Shown in pieces: positions 8,534 to 17,566 of a DNA stretch of 64,000 bases. The stretch covers positions 84,910 to 148,909 of the forward strand of contig DKAJ01000003.1 in assembly GCA_002448815.1 (NCBI GenBank), given 5' to 3'. Each line of letters opens with the position of its first letter. The first letter of the stretch is position 1. The translations under genes and the position numbers were made by a program. The notes under the pieces are model-generated. The model searched no databases, was not told the origin of the DNA, and was given only the letters and a program-made list of their open reading frames with translations. Source of the DNA: Micavibrio sp. UBA6929 (GTDB lineage: Bacteria > Pseudomonadota > Alphaproteobacteria > Micavibrionales > Micavibrionaceae).

Positions 8534-9952
8534 CTAGCTTGCAGGGATGTCGTGGCCTTGATCTTTATACTGGTTGAGCTTGTTTCTAAGTGTACGAATA
8601 GAAATGCCCAGAATATTGGCCGCGTGGGTACGGTTGCCAAGGCAATGTTCTAACGTGTCGATGATCATATCGCGTTCAACGTCGGCGATCGTGCGTCCAA
8701 CAAGGCCTTCGACGGCTTGTGGGTTGTTGAGTGGCTGCGCTGCAGTCGGGGCTGTTTCTGCTGGCGCGGTGGGCGCGTTTTGGGCGCTGCCCACGTCTGT
8801 TGCGCTTGGCGCTTGATTGGGTGTCGCGGCAGTGCCTGCGCCTTGGTTAAACTGACTGTTTTGGATGAGGAGTGCTTCGGGCTCGATCTCATCTTGCATC
8901 GACATCAAAATGGCGCGGTGCATCGTGTTTTCGAGTTCACGGATGTTGCCGCGCCAGCTGTGCATTTTGGCTTTTTCGATGGCGGCGGGGCTGAGCTTTT
9001 TTCGGTCAACGCCATTGGCATCGGCGTATTTGTCGGCGAAGAATTGTGCAAGCTTTGGAATATCGCTTGGGCGTTCGCGCAGCGCTGGCAGCGGAATGTT
9101 AACGACGTTTAGGCGGAAATATAAATCTTCGCGAAACTCGCCTTTTTGCACCGATTGTTCGAGGTTTCGGTTTGATGTTGCGATGATGCGCACATCAACT
9201 TTTACTGCGGCGTTTGACCCGATGCGTGTAATTTCTTTTTCCTGGATGGCGCGCAGCAGTTTTGCCTGCAAAAGCGGGTGCATTTCGCTGATCTCATCTA
9301 AAAGGAGTGTGCCTTTGTGGGCTTCTTCGAATTTACCGATGCGGCGCGCAGTCGCGCCAGTGAAGGCGCCTTTTTCGTGGCCGAACAGTTCTGATTCCAA
9401 AAGGTTTTCAGGAATGGCCGCACAGTTTACGGCGATAAAGGCGGCGTCTTTGCGTTTTGATTTATTGTGGATGTAGGCCGACATGACCTCTTTACCCGTG
9501 CCGGATTCGCCAGTGATCATCACAGTGGCTTCGCTGGGTGCGATTTTATCGGCAAGATTGACAATGGGTTTCATTGCAGGGTCGTCTGCAATCATGGCGC
9601 TGTTATCGTCGCTGACGGCCTCAAGAATGGCGGCGATCATATCCGCATCAGGCGGCAGAGGGACGTATTCTTTTGCGCCAGCCTGAATGGCCTTAACTGC
9701 GGCGCGTGCATCATTATCAACGCCGCATGCGATGACGGGCAAGTGAATGCGTGCGTCTTCCAGATCTTGTACGAATTTGGCGATTTTTTGTTTCACATCG
9801 ACCATCACCAAATCAGCGCCGCGTCCGTTCAGGAGTGCGCCGATTGCCTCGACCGTGTCTTCGCAGTGGATGACCTTTGCGCCGCGCTGCAAGGCGATTT
9901 TACCTGCCTGAGCGATTTGTCCGTTAAGATGTCCAATAACCATTAAGCGCAT
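8534..9952 (-). CDS. flbD: Sigma-54 activator of flagellar genes, FlbD
   Basis: FlbD is an enhancer-binding protein that activates sigma-54-dependent late flagellar genes. Residues 1-115 form a receiver-like domain with Asp52 but no clear lysine at the beta5 end (EYVPLPPD), so it is atypical. The AAA+ domain has Walker A GESGTGKE (148-155) and the sigma-54 contact loop GAFTGA (195-200). A Pro/Ala-rich linker (about 375-420) leads to a Fis-type helix-turn-helix at the end (HAANILGISIRTLRNKL). The order fliF-fliG-fliH-fliN-...-flbD matches the Caulobacter fliF operon, apart from the motA-type gene. Confidence 0.94.
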   Translation of the reverse strand: MRLMVIGHLNGQIAQAGKIALQRGAKVIHCEDTVEAIGALLNGRGADLVMVDVKQKIAKFVQDLEDARIHLPVIACGVDNDARAAVKAIQAGAKEYVPLPPDADMIAAILEAVSDDNSAMIADDPAMKPIVNLADKIAPSEATVMITGESGTGKEVMSAYIHNKSKRKDAAFIAVNCAAIPENLLESELFGHEKGAFTGATARRIGKFEEAHKGTLLLDEISEMHPLLQAKLLRAIQEKEITRIGSNAAVKVDVRIIATSNRNLEQSVQKGEFREDLYFRLNVVNIPLPALRERPSDIPKLAQFFADKYADANGVDRKKLSPAAIEKAKMHSWRGNIRELENTMHRAILMSMQDEIEPEALLIQNSQFNQGAGTAATPNQAPSATDVGSAQNAPTAPAETAPTAAQPLNNPQAVEGLVGRTIADVERDMIIDTLEHCLGNRTHAANILGISIRTLRNKLNQYKDQGHDIPAS

Positions 9953-9994
9953 GAGATTACTATGTATCCTGTTTTATGTGTTCGTCAACTGATG

Positions 9995-10855
9995 TTAGTC
10001 GAAGTATTTGATTTTGTGTTGTGGTGGCAAGGCGGAGTTAAGCTCCATTTCCAGTTTGCGTGGGTTGTCTTGGCGTGCCACGGCAATGGCGGTTAGGCGG
10101 ATCATGTTTTTGATCAAGGTTTCGTCTTGTGAATTCTTGTCCAGCTTACCAGCAAGGGGCGCCATTACAACCGTGCCGAGGATAGCGCCATAAAAGGTTG
10201 TCAAGAGCGCAACAGCCATGGCGGGGCCAATGGTTTCAGGGCTTTCCAGGTTGGCAAGCATCTGCACAAGGCCAACAAGCGTTCCGATTAGCCCCATTGC
10301 AGGCGCGGTTTCTGATGCGCGCTTTGTAATGCTGGCCGAGCGTTTATGGCGTTCGATCCGTGCGGCAATTTCTTGTGATAGGATAAAATCGATATCTGCA
10401 GGCTTTTGCCCATCGATTGCCATTTGAAGGCTGCGGTGCAGGAAATTATCGCGTGCGATTTCGTCTTCGTAGGCTGATAAGGCAAGGATGCCTTTCTTTT
10501 TCGATACCACAGCCAAATCCAGCAGCATGGTTGCGACCTTTTGTGGTTCGTAAATGCGGCGCATTAAGGATTGTGTAATGATGCTGCCTGCCTGACGGAT
10601 TTCTTCGCCAGTATACGAGATTGCGGTTACAGCAATTGTGCCAAGAATAACGATGGCGACGGATGGCAGGTTGAAGAAGCTGGCGTCGCTTTCGCCCATG
10701 TAAATAGCGATAAAGATAAGAGATACGGCAAAGGTTAAACCTAAAATGGTGGCATAGTCGGCCGTGCGGCGTGGCATTGGAATAGACACACTGGGCAGTG
10801 ACGCCTTAAGCGCCGCAGTAGAGTTACCTTTTGGAAGGGGGCTGTTTTCTGCCAT
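9995..10855 (-). CDS. motA: MotA/TolQ/ExbB-family stator protein (MotA-type)
   Basis: An inner-membrane ion-channel subunit of the MotA/PomA group that would form the stator with a MotB partner. It has two hydrophobic segments near residues 37-55 and 62-80, a cytoplasmic loop, and two more near 165-225. The loop before the third segment, ASETAPAMGLIGTLVGLVQML, carries the conserved Pro and Gly pattern of the family. It sits between fliN and flbD. No motB lies next to it, so the partner must be elsewhere. The length of 286 is normal for MotA. Confidence 0.87.
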   Translation of the reverse strand: MAENSPLPKGNSTAALKASLPSVSIPMPRRTADYATILGLTFAVSLIFIAIYMGESDASFFNLPSVAIVILGTIAVTAISYTGEEIRQAGSIITQSLMRRIYEPQKVATMLLDLAVVSKKKGILALSAYEDEIARDNFLHRSLQMAIDGQKPADIDFILSQEIAARIERHKRSASITKRASETAPAMGLIGTLVGLVQMLANLESPETIGPAMAVALLTTFYGAILGTVVMAPLAGKLDKNSQDETLIKNMIRLTAIAVARQDNPRKLEMELNSALPPQHKIKYFD

Positions 10856-10875
10856 GTTGTCTGTCTTGTTTTTGC

Positions 10876-11277
10876 CTATGAGCGATCTGATTTCACGATT
10901 TCAGTCATGGTGATGCCAAGCTTGTCTTCAACGACGACAACCTCGCCGCGGGCAACCAGACGGTTGTTCACGTAGATATCGATGGCCTCGCCGACTTTGC
11001 GGTCAAGTTCAACAACCGCGCCACGTCCTAGTTTCAACAGCTGGCTGACCTGCATGGTTGAGCGCCCAAGAACGGCGGAGATTTGAACTGGAATATCGTA
11101 AATTGCCGCGACATCTTGCGCCATAGGTTCGCCATGTTTGTATGGTGATTCTGCGTTGGCTTGGTCGTTAGGATCATCAATTTCCTGTAAATTCATGCCG
11201 CCGCCATCATCGCCAAAGATGTCGTCTATGGCATCTTGGTTAACGCTTTCATCTTCTGGTGTGTTGTCATCCGTCAT
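10876..11277 (-). CDS. fliN: Flagellar motor switch protein FliN
   Basis: FliN is part of the C-ring switch on the cytoplasmic face of the basal body. The acidic N-terminal 50 residues are poorly conserved. The C-terminal SpoA domain (about 55-130) has the typical VQISAVLGRSTMQVSQLLKLGRGAVVELDRKVGE and DIYVNNRLVARGEVVVVEDKLGI. At 133 residues it is a normal FliN. Its ATG overlaps the stop of fliH by one base, which implies coupled translation. Confidence 0.96.
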   Translation of the reverse strand: MTDDNTPEDESVNQDAIDDIFGDDGGGMNLQEIDDPNDQANAESPYKHGEPMAQDVAAIYDIPVQISAVLGRSTMQVSQLLKLGRGAVVELDRKVGEAIDIYVNNRLVARGEVVVVEDKLGITMTEIVKSDRS

Positions 11278-12095
11278 TAGGATTCTCCATCATCATCGTC
11301 TGGCTGGGCGGTGGTATTATCTGGTGCCGCAGTGTTTTGTTCTTTTATATCACTTTCTATCATAGCACAGTCTTGGGGGGCAGGTGAATCCTCAATCTGC
11401 TCAAGCGGCGGATTTATTACATTTTCTTCAATTGTTTGTGTCAAAATGGCGTGAATTTGTTCGCTGATATCAGCGGGGGAGTGTGTTGCGCCGCCATTGC
11501 GCCATTTCATCGTGCAATTTCCGGGTTCGATGTTGTTATTTGGTGTCAAGGTTATCGTGCTGTCACTATCGAACGTTTTTAGGTCATCTTCGATGGCTTT
11601 GAGGCTATCAGGGTGCATGGTGATTTCGATAAGGTCACTGTTTGTTTGTTTGAGTGTGTCGCGAATAGCGGCGCTAAGTTCGTGCATGCCATGTTCGCGG
11701 CTGTAATGCGGGAAGATTTTTTCAAATATTGTCAGGCACAGGCGCAGCGTATCTAATTGTTGGTTTGTCTGGGTTTCCGCAGCTTGCGCGATAAGCTGAG
11801 GCAGACCAGCGGCAATTTGATTGAGCGTATTTTGGTGGTTGCGATCATGCTTTTCACGCATTTCTTGCTTGCCCTGAGTGCGACCTTCTTCGAAGGCGGC
11901 TTTTTTTGCATTTTCGAGTTCTTCTTCTGAAAATGTAGGCGGCGGCGGGGGCAAGTCTTCTTTTCTTGCTTCTTCTTCGGTGCGGCGTAAGGCTTCTTCT
12001 TCGGCCTTCTTTTTTGCAAGAGGGTCAACGTAGCCATTGTCGAAGTTGTTAAGGTTAAAGAAGAATTTTTCCGGTTCGTTGGTCAACGGAGCCAC
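11277..12095 (-). CDS. fliH: FliH/FlbE-type flagellar export regulator
   Basis: This is a FliH-like protein, the negative regulator and peripheral stalk of the FliI export ATPase. In Caulobacter the gene at this position is flbE. Residues 1-30 include the FFF-N motif expected near the N terminus. An Ala/Glu/Lys coiled region with a run of prolines (about 30-60) precedes the FliH domain (about 70-215) and an acidic tail. The longest frame begins with GTG, but AAAAGG touches that codon. A TTG three codons later is better spaced and may be the true start. Overlap with fliN points to one operon. Confidence 0.85.
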   Translation of the reverse strand: MAPLTNEPEKFFFNLNNFDNGYVDPLAKKKAEEEALRRTEEEARKEDLPPPPPTFSEEELENAKKAAFEEGRTQGKQEMREKHDRNHQNTLNQIAAGLPQLIAQAAETQTNQQLDTLRLCLTIFEKIFPHYSREHGMHELSAAIRDTLKQTNSDLIEITMHPDSLKAIEDDLKTFDSDSTITLTPNNNIEPGNCTMKWRNGGATHSPADISEQIHAILTQTIEENVINPPLEQIEDSPAPQDCAMIESDIKEQNTAAPDNTTAQPDDDDGES

Positions 12096-12134
12096 CTTTT
12101 AGCGCTGTGTTTGTTGTGATCGTATTATAAAGGA

Positions 12135-13160
12135 TTAATAGATCATCTCGTCGTCGTCGCCGCCAGCGGCAATCATGATTTCTCCGCGTGATTCTAAGTC
12201 TTTGGCAGTGTTGACGATATATTGTTGCGATTCTTCGACGTCGCGCAGGCGAACAGGCCCCATTGCGGCCATGTCTTCTTTCATGATTTTTCCTGCGCGT
12301 TCTGACATGTTCGAGAAGAACAGGTCGCGAATGCCTTCGGTTGCGCCTTTGAGGGCAACAGGTAGCTTGTCTTTGTCGACGGCGCGGATCAGTGTTTGGA
12401 TGCCAGCGGGGTCGAGGTTCATAAGGTCTTCGAACGTGAACATGAGCGAGCGGATTTTTTCGGCAGAATCTGGCGCGGATTTTTCCAGTTCATCCAAGAA
12501 GCGCGCTTCGGCAGTGCGGTCCATGTTGTTGAAGATGTCGGCGATAAGCTCGTGACTGTCGCGGCGGTTTGTGCGCGCAAGGTTGGTCATGAACTCGGTG
12601 CGAAGTGTGCGCTCGACTTCTTCGAGGATTTCTTTTTGAATGGCTTCCATGCGCAGCATGCGATGAATAACCTCGAGCGCGAAAGTCTCGGGCAGCATGG
12701 CGAGCACGCGCGCGGCGTGGTCAGAATTGATTTTAGAAAGAACAACTGCAACAGTTTGCGGATATTCTTTTTGCAGGAATGTGGCGAGGATTTCCTCGTT
12801 TACGTTGCCAAGTTTTTCCCACATGGTGCGTCCAGCAGGGCCGCGAATTTCTTCCATGATGGCGTCGATGCGCTCTGTTCCGATGCCGGCCTTTTGGAGT
12901 AATCGTTCTGTACTGTCGTGCGATCCAACCAGTGTGTTGGTTGAGCTCATTTGTTCGGCAAACTCGACAAAGAGGCGCTCGATAACTTTGGGGCTGACTT
13001 TACCAAGGCCTGCCATGACTTGAGAAATCTCGAGGATTTCATCTTCGTCCATTTGTTCGAATATTTTAACAGATTGTTCTTCACCGAGGGCGAGCAAAAG
13101 AATTGCGGCCTTTTCGGTTCCGTTTAATGTTCTGTAATCTTCGCGTGCTCTCATGTTCAT
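12135..13160 (-). CDS. fliG: Flagellar motor switch protein FliG
   Basis: FliG is the C-ring protein that links the MS-ring to the stator and transmits torque. The N-terminal domain starts with YRTLNGTEKAAILLLALGEEQSVKIFEQMDEDEI. The middle EHPQ-like motif appears as KEYPQTVAVVLS. The C-terminal armadillo domain carries the charged torque helix (DKDKLPVALKGATEGIRDLFFSNMSERA). Its length of 341 is typical. It is 12 bases from fliF, with which it interacts. Confidence 0.97.
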   Translation of the reverse strand: MNMRAREDYRTLNGTEKAAILLLALGEEQSVKIFEQMDEDEILEISQVMAGLGKVSPKVIERLFVEFAEQMSSTNTLVGSHDSTERLLQKAGIGTERIDAIMEEIRGPAGRTMWEKLGNVNEEILATFLQKEYPQTVAVVLSKINSDHAARVLAMLPETFALEVIHRMLRMEAIQKEILEEVERTLRTEFMTNLARTNRRDSHELIADIFNNMDRTAEARFLDELEKSAPDSAEKIRSLMFTFEDLMNLDPAGIQTLIRAVDKDKLPVALKGATEGIRDLFFSNMSERAGKIMKEDMAAMGPVRLRDVEESQQYIVNTAKDLESRGEIMIAAGGDDDEMIY

Positions 13161-13172
13161 AATACTAGATGA

Positions 13173-14813
13173 TTACTCCTGTGACATCCAGCTACGAATA
13201 ACGGACAGTGTTTCTTTCGGGTAATTATCAACGATTTCTTCGATTTTCTTAATGGATGATGCTTTAACCTTACCTTCGACGCCGTGAATATTGATGAGGC
13301 TTTCTTCTTGTTCATCCATATCTTCTCCGCCCTGTGCGGTGCTTGGGCCAGCGAGGGCTGGGGCCATCGGTGAGGCGCTGAGAAGTTCGTTTTCAAGGCT
13401 GTCGGCATTTTCACGAATTGGCGCAGTTTCCAGTAGTTTGTTCACCATTGGCTGAAGCACGAGGATGATGACGAGGATAATCATGATGGCAACAGTCATG
13501 ATTTCGGCAACATCAAGCAGTTTGTCTTTGTCGAAGCCCATAATCTGGTTCATTTCAAGTGCTTCTTCGTTTGTATCGATTTGCGCGAACTGCATATTGA
13601 CGACTTCGATTTGGTCGCCGCGATCTTGATCAAAGCCTACGGCGCTGCGTACGAGGGTTGTGATTTGATCAATTTCTTGTTGCGTGCGCGGTTCGTAGAT
13701 GCGTTCGCCTTCTTCGCCTTTTGAATAACGGCCATCAACAAGAACAGCAACAGACAGGCGTTTGATTTCGCCGACTTCGCGAATTGTGTTGCGAATAGTT
13801 TTGCTGATTTCATAGTTTGTAAGTTCTTCAACGCGGTTGTCTTCGGCGCTTGGCTGGGTGTCTGTGAGGAGGTCACCATTGACGCCGGGCAAGTTATTGC
13901 CGACAGAGACATCTTCGGCCTGTGATTCGCGCTCGAGGCTATTTTCTTCTGTAACTTGTGTTGAGCGTACGACTTGTCCTTCTGGGTCGTAGAGCTCTTC
14001 ATTCATACTGATGCGGTCAAAGTTCATTTCCGCCGTAACAGTGGCGCGGACTTTGCCGTATCCAACAACGCGGTTAAGTTGATCTTCGATTTTTTCTATC
14101 AGGCGGCGTTCGTGATTGAGGCGCATTTCTTCTGCTTTTGCGCTCATGAGGTTTGCGCCTGAGCTTTCGCTGCTTGCGAGCAGGTTACCGTTGCTGTCGA
14201 TGATTGAAACGCTTTCAGATTGCAGATCGGGCACTGCGTTTGCGATTAGCGACTGGATTGCGACGATTTTTTCGCGGTCTAGTTTGATGCCCGGGTTTAT
14301 GCCCAGGAACACACTTGCGCTGGCTTGGCGTTGTTCGCGGCTGAACAGTTCACGTTGTGGCAGGACAAGGTGAACGCGGGCGCTGCGGATGCCGTCTAGT
14401 GAGATAATGGTGCGGGCAAGTTCGCCTTCTAGTGCGCGGACTTGATTGATGTTTTGAACAAAGTTGGTTGTGCCAAAGCCAGAATCTTTATCGAAAATCT
14501 CATAGCCCATTGAGCCGCCATTTGGCAGGCCAGCCTCGGCAAGGAGCATACGCGCGCGGCCAATTTGGTCTTCGGATGTGAAAATTTTACTGCCGTCGGC
14601 GTTGACTTCATAGGGGATTTCTTCGCTTTCCAGTTTTGCGGCAATGGCGCCTGAATCCATGCTGGAGAGGTCAGCGTAGAGTAATTGCATCTCGGGGACG
14701 CTCACGCGGAAAGAGATGAAGACGAAAAACATGATGAGGCCCAGCATGATTGCGCCCATGATTCCGAGGCGCGCTGGTCCTAAGTGCTTTAGTGTTTCTA
14801 GAAAACTATCCAC
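13173..14813 (-). CDS. fliF: Flagellar MS-ring protein FliF
   Basis: FliF builds the MS-ring in the inner membrane, the platform for flagellar assembly. One membrane segment is near residues 15-37 and a second near 430-450. The periplasmic ring-building domains lie between them (for example YADLSSMDSGAIAAKLES and NINQVRALEGELARTI). The cytoplasmic tail that binds FliG ends EIVDNYPKETLSVIRSWMSQE. At 546 residues it is normal. It is the first gene of the leftward flagellar operon. The 346-base region upstream holds the promoters. Confidence 0.97.
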   Translation of the reverse strand: MDSFLETLKHLGPARLGIMGAIMLGLIMFFVFISFRVSVPEMQLLYADLSSMDSGAIAAKLESEEIPYEVNADGSKIFTSEDQIGRARMLLAEAGLPNGGSMGYEIFDKDSGFGTTNFVQNINQVRALEGELARTIISLDGIRSARVHLVLPQRELFSREQRQASASVFLGINPGIKLDREKIVAIQSLIANAVPDLQSESVSIIDSNGNLLASSESSGANLMSAKAEEMRLNHERRLIEKIEDQLNRVVGYGKVRATVTAEMNFDRISMNEELYDPEGQVVRSTQVTEENSLERESQAEDVSVGNNLPGVNGDLLTDTQPSAEDNRVEELTNYEISKTIRNTIREVGEIKRLSVAVLVDGRYSKGEEGERIYEPRTQQEIDQITTLVRSAVGFDQDRGDQIEVVNMQFAQIDTNEEALEMNQIMGFDKDKLLDVAEIMTVAIMIILVIILVLQPMVNKLLETAPIRENADSLENELLSASPMAPALAGPSTAQGGEDMDEQEESLINIHGVEGKVKASSIKKIEEIVDNYPKETLSVIRSWMSQE

Positions 14814-14940
14814 GATATTGGTACCTTAGTTGTTTGTTTTGAATCCTTTTGCGAAGAGAATCCGCAAGGGGGAAGATGCAGTGAATCATCACGCTCTGCC
14901 TTTATAAGTATAAACGGTTTTTTTACTTTTTGCTATTGCT

Positions 14941-14949
14941 TGTGGATAA
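14941..14949 (-). promoter_or_regulatory. DnaA box in the fliF / flaG-like divergent gap
   Basis: TTATCCACA on the minus strand is a 9/9 match to the DnaA box consensus. It lies in the 346-base gap between the divergent fliF operon and the FlaG-like gene. A single box can arise by chance, so a role in timing is only a possibility. The rest of the gap holds no gene that I can see. Confidence 0.4.
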
Positions 14950-15040
14950 TTTTATTTAATTTGCCTTTTTAAAGCGAAATGCGCTAGATTTGAGCAAGCC
15001 TAAATTTTTATGTATTTACAACCGCTGGTATGCATGTTTC

Positions 15041-15069
15041 TTGACTTTTGCATTAAAGTGCGGTACAGT
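15041..15069 (+). promoter_or_regulatory. Sigma-70-type promoter of the FlaG-like gene
   Basis: TTGACT and TACAGT are separated by exactly 17 bases, about 90 bases before the ATG of the FlaG-like gene. The hexamers match the -35 (TTGACA) at 5/6 and the -10 (TATAAT) at 4/6. No sigma-54 signature was found here. Confidence 0.6.
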
Positions 15070-15159
15070 GATAATAAGGTATTGTATCTTTTAAAGACTG
15101 CTGGAGGCGAGAATAGCTGAAAGCCTTGGTTTTTTAAAAGACGGTTAGGGAATGTAACC

Positions 15160-15651
15160 ATGTTAGAAGCTGTTAATTCAGTGATATCAAATGCGCCCTT
15201 TTTGCGCCCAAACGCGGAACAAGCAAGTTCGGCGCGCATTGCTTTGGGTGAAGCTGATGTTTCTGCGCCGCAGGCTCCATATGTAAGCCCGTATATCCAT
15301 GTGAATAATGATTACAATAAAGCCGTGTTGCAGATCCGCGATTCGGATACAGGCGATGTTTTGAAACAATTCCCATCTGAGCAGACTTTGGCGGCGCGTC
15401 AGCGTCAAGCAGAAGCACAACGCCAGATTGAACGCGTGGAGCAGGCTGAACTTTCAGGTGCAAGCTCTGATCAGGGTTCTGCGCAATCCACAAATACATA
15501 TACTGAGGCACAAATTGTGTCATCAGATTATCAGTCGCAATCTACGCCATCACGTGCGCCGTCGGCTGATGCGGTGAGCGCGGCGATTGTGTCGGCTTCG
15601 CAATCAGGTGCGCAGGCATCTTCTGGCGTGAACGTTTCTGTTCAGGCGTAA
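15160..15651 (+). CDS. FlaG-like flagellar protein
   Basis: A 163-residue soluble protein. Its central part (about residues 42-75, YIHVNNDYNKAVLQIRDSD then TGDVLKQFPSEQTL) resembles the FlaG domain, where a V/I-DxxTGEVIRQIP pattern is typical. FlaG affects filament length and cap attachment. The C-terminal 90 residues are rich in Ser, Ala and Gln and probably disordered, which is unusual for FlaG. It lies divergent from fliF and convergent with flaF, so the neighbourhood supports a flagellar role. The assignment rests on a short motif. Confidence 0.6.
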   Translation: MLEAVNSVISNAPFLRPNAEQASSARIALGEADVSAPQAPYVSPYIHVNNDYNKAVLQIRDSDTGDVLKQFPSEQTLAARQRQAEAQRQIERVEQAELSGASSDQGSAQSTNTYTEAQIVSSDYQSQSTPSRAPSADAVSAAIVSASQSGAQASSGVNVSVQA

Positions 15652-15670
15652 TCTTTTTAAAATTTTTGTA

Positions 15671-16096
15671 TTATTCTGACGCTTTTTCTGGTGATCCCAT
15701 CAGTCCTGCGGCAATTTCGCGGTTGATGTTAATCAAAACATCCAATTTTTGCGCGGTCGGCTTGGCTAAGACCTCGGTTTCACGTTTGAAAATAAAGTTA
15801 GCCAAGTTGATAATGTTGCTGCGCAGTTCGGATGTGTGGTCTGTGCCCGTGTTTTCAATCGCGGTGTCATAGAACATAATCCAGATTTGGCGGTTGTATT
15901 TAAGTGTTTCTTCGACCTGTTCGCTGTTGGCGTCATCGATATTATCACGCAAATCCTGAAGCATTTTCGCAGATTTTAGCAACACGCGCGCCTCAAGTTC
16001 GCGTTGATCTGGCGTGTGTTTTTGCGCATTGGAGCCGTAAGCTGAGGCAGCTTGAGCGTGAGGATTAGCCGGTGGTTGTTTGCTGCTGTGTGGCAT
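15671..16096 (-). CDS. flaF: Flagellin regulator FlaF
   Basis: FlaF is needed for flagellin synthesis in alphaproteobacteria and works opposite FlbT. The pattern RELEARVLLKSAKMLQDLRD..., LKYNRQIWIMFYDTAIE and the ending INREIAAGL is typical of the family. A polar N-terminal tail of about 30 residues comes first. At 141 residues it is a little longer than the usual 115-125. It overlaps the end of flbT by 32 bases, so the two are translated from one message. Confidence 0.93.
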   Translation of the reverse strand: MPHSSKQPPANPHAQAASAYGSNAQKHTPDQRELEARVLLKSAKMLQDLRDNIDDANSEQVEETLKYNRQIWIMFYDTAIENTGTDHTSELRSNIINLANFIFKRETEVLAKPTAQKLDVLININREIAAGLMGSPEKASE

Positions 16097-16472
16097 GGTC
16101 GATGAGCTCCTTTTCGTGGTTGATAAGTTGTTTGGCGATTTTCAGTGCCTTGTAATAATTCTCGGCAATGATGTGATCGTTGATTTGCATGAAGAAGATT
16201 GAACTGGACGGAGAAGCCTTCTGGATTTCCTTGACCAGTTCGAAATATCTGTCGTGATAGTCTTCGGGATTGCTCGCCATGTACATGCACTGCACTAGGA
16301 AATAAATTCTTTTACAAGGCGTGTTGGCGTTTTGCTCTTGCAGGATATCTTTTTCCCGCATGATGGGTGATTCACCTGCGATATGGAGGCGTGTGCGCTG
16401 GCCATCGTTAGTGATGACGGCATCGCCAACCAGAATTTTTTCACCAGGTTTTAGGTCAATGACAAGAGCCAT
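16065..16472 (-). CDS. flbT: Flagellin mRNA regulator FlbT
   Basis: FlbT is an RNA-binding repressor of flagellin translation, in Caulobacter acting on the fljK 5' leader. The beginning, LKPGEKILVGDAVITNDGQRTRLHI, and the block RIYFLVQCMYMASNP...YHDRYFELVKEI are characteristic. At 135 residues it has a normal length. It is the first gene of the flbT-flaF unit. A strong AGGAAG ribosome site precedes it. The purC terminator lies upstream, so the pair should have its own promoter. Confidence 0.95.
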   Translation of the reverse strand: MALVIDLKPGEKILVGDAVITNDGQRTRLHIAGESPIMREKDILQEQNANTPCKRIYFLVQCMYMASNPEDYHDRYFELVKEIQKASPSSSIFFMQINDHIIAENYYKALKIAKQLINHEKELIDHATQQQTTTG

Positions 16473-16554
16473 TTGGATTTCTTCCTTTCGCGTCTTCAGC
16501 TTTCTGCTTGCTTATACTTTCATCATAACATGAATAAGAAGCGCGCGAAAATAG

Positions 16555-16596
16555 GAAAAATTTGCCTACATGCTAAGGTATTGTCTTAGCATGTAG
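16555..16596 (-). terminator. Intrinsic terminator after purC
   Basis: A perfect 12-bp stem (CTACATGCTAAG / CTTAGCATGTAG) closes a 7-base loop. On the minus strand it is followed by TTT and, a few bases later, five more T, which suits the end of purC. On the plus strand it is also followed by a T-rich stretch, so it may work both ways. Confidence 0.75.
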
Positions 16597-16609
16597 TTTT
16601 GTTTTTATT

Positions 16610-17461
16610 TTATGATTTGCGGGGCTTGCCGGCTTTGAGGTCGCGGAGTTTGCGGCGCTCGGCAAGTTCGTTTTCAATGTTGTCTAGGCGCTCGGCCAGT
16701 TGTTCATTGATGCTGCCGCCTTTGATGATGCCGCCTTCGGGGATCAATCCCAATTTTTCGGCGATATACTGATATCCTTCAACCAGATCACCAAGATCAA
16801 AGCGGAAACGGTCTTTGTCCATTTTCTCGCCAGTTTTGCTGTCCCATAGGCGACAGTTATCAGGAGAGATTTCATCGGCAAGGACGATATAAAGCTCGCC
16901 ATGTTCGCCCCAGATACGGCCGAATTCTAATTTGAAATCAACCAGCGTCAGGCCAATGCCCGAGAAAAGTCCGCTAAGGTAATCGTTGACGCGTGATGCC
17001 ATCGCAACCATTTCTTCTAGCTCATAAGGGTCAGCCCAATCAAAAGTGATGATGTGGTCTTCGCCAACGAGCGGATCACCCAGTTCGTCTTTTTTGTAAT
17101 AAAACTCAACCAACGGGCGGTGCATGCGTGTGCCTTCTTTGACGCCTAGGCGCTTACACAAAGATCCGGCTGCGACGTTGCGCACGACAACTTCAAGCGG
17201 GATGATTTCAACGCTGCGGACAAGTTGCTCGCGCATGTTCAGTGATTTAATGAAATGCGTTGGGATGCCGATTTCTTCGATCTTTGTCATCAAGTGCGCA
17301 GAAATGCGGTTGTTGAGGACACCTTTACCAGCGATCGTGTCTTTTTTCTCGGCATTGAAGGCAGTCGCGTCATCCTTGAAATACTGGATAACTGTGTCGG
17401 CGTTTGGGCCTTCATAGATAATCTTTGCCTTACCCTCGTATAATTTTTTACGTTTCGTCAT
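16610..17461 (-). CDS. purC: Phosphoribosylaminoimidazole-succinocarboxamide synthase (SAICAR synthetase)
   Basis: PurC joins aspartate to CAIR in purine synthesis, using ATP. The ATP-binding start KKLYEGKAKIIYEG is typical, as are EVVVRNVAAGSLCKRLG, LVDFKLEFGR and LADEISPDNCRLWD. An upstream in-frame ATG would add five residues. The chosen ATG has AGGA nine bases before it, while the outer one has no ribosome site. The 283 residues include a charged tail (about 245-283) beyond the usual 235-255. The gene is single and divergent from the ATPase inhibitor gene. Confidence 0.97.
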   Translation of the reverse strand: MTKRKKLYEGKAKIIYEGPNADTVIQYFKDDATAFNAEKKDTIAGKGVLNNRISAHLMTKIEEIGIPTHFIKSLNMREQLVRSVEIIPLEVVVRNVAAGSLCKRLGVKEGTRMHRPLVEFYYKKDELGDPLVGEDHIITFDWADPYELEEMVAMASRVNDYLSGLFSGIGLTLVDFKLEFGRIWGEHGELYIVLADEISPDNCRLWDSKTGEKMDKDRFRFDLGDLVEGYQYIAEKLGLIPEGGIIKGGSINEQLAERLDNIENELAERRKLRDLKAGKPRKS

Positions 17462-17566
17462 AATTGTTCCTGTCATAAAATAACATAAGCTATTCTTTCC
17501 TATAGCATTAGTTTACATTCTCTGCCAATGTTGAATCGGTAAGAATTACAGAAAGGAACAACTATT

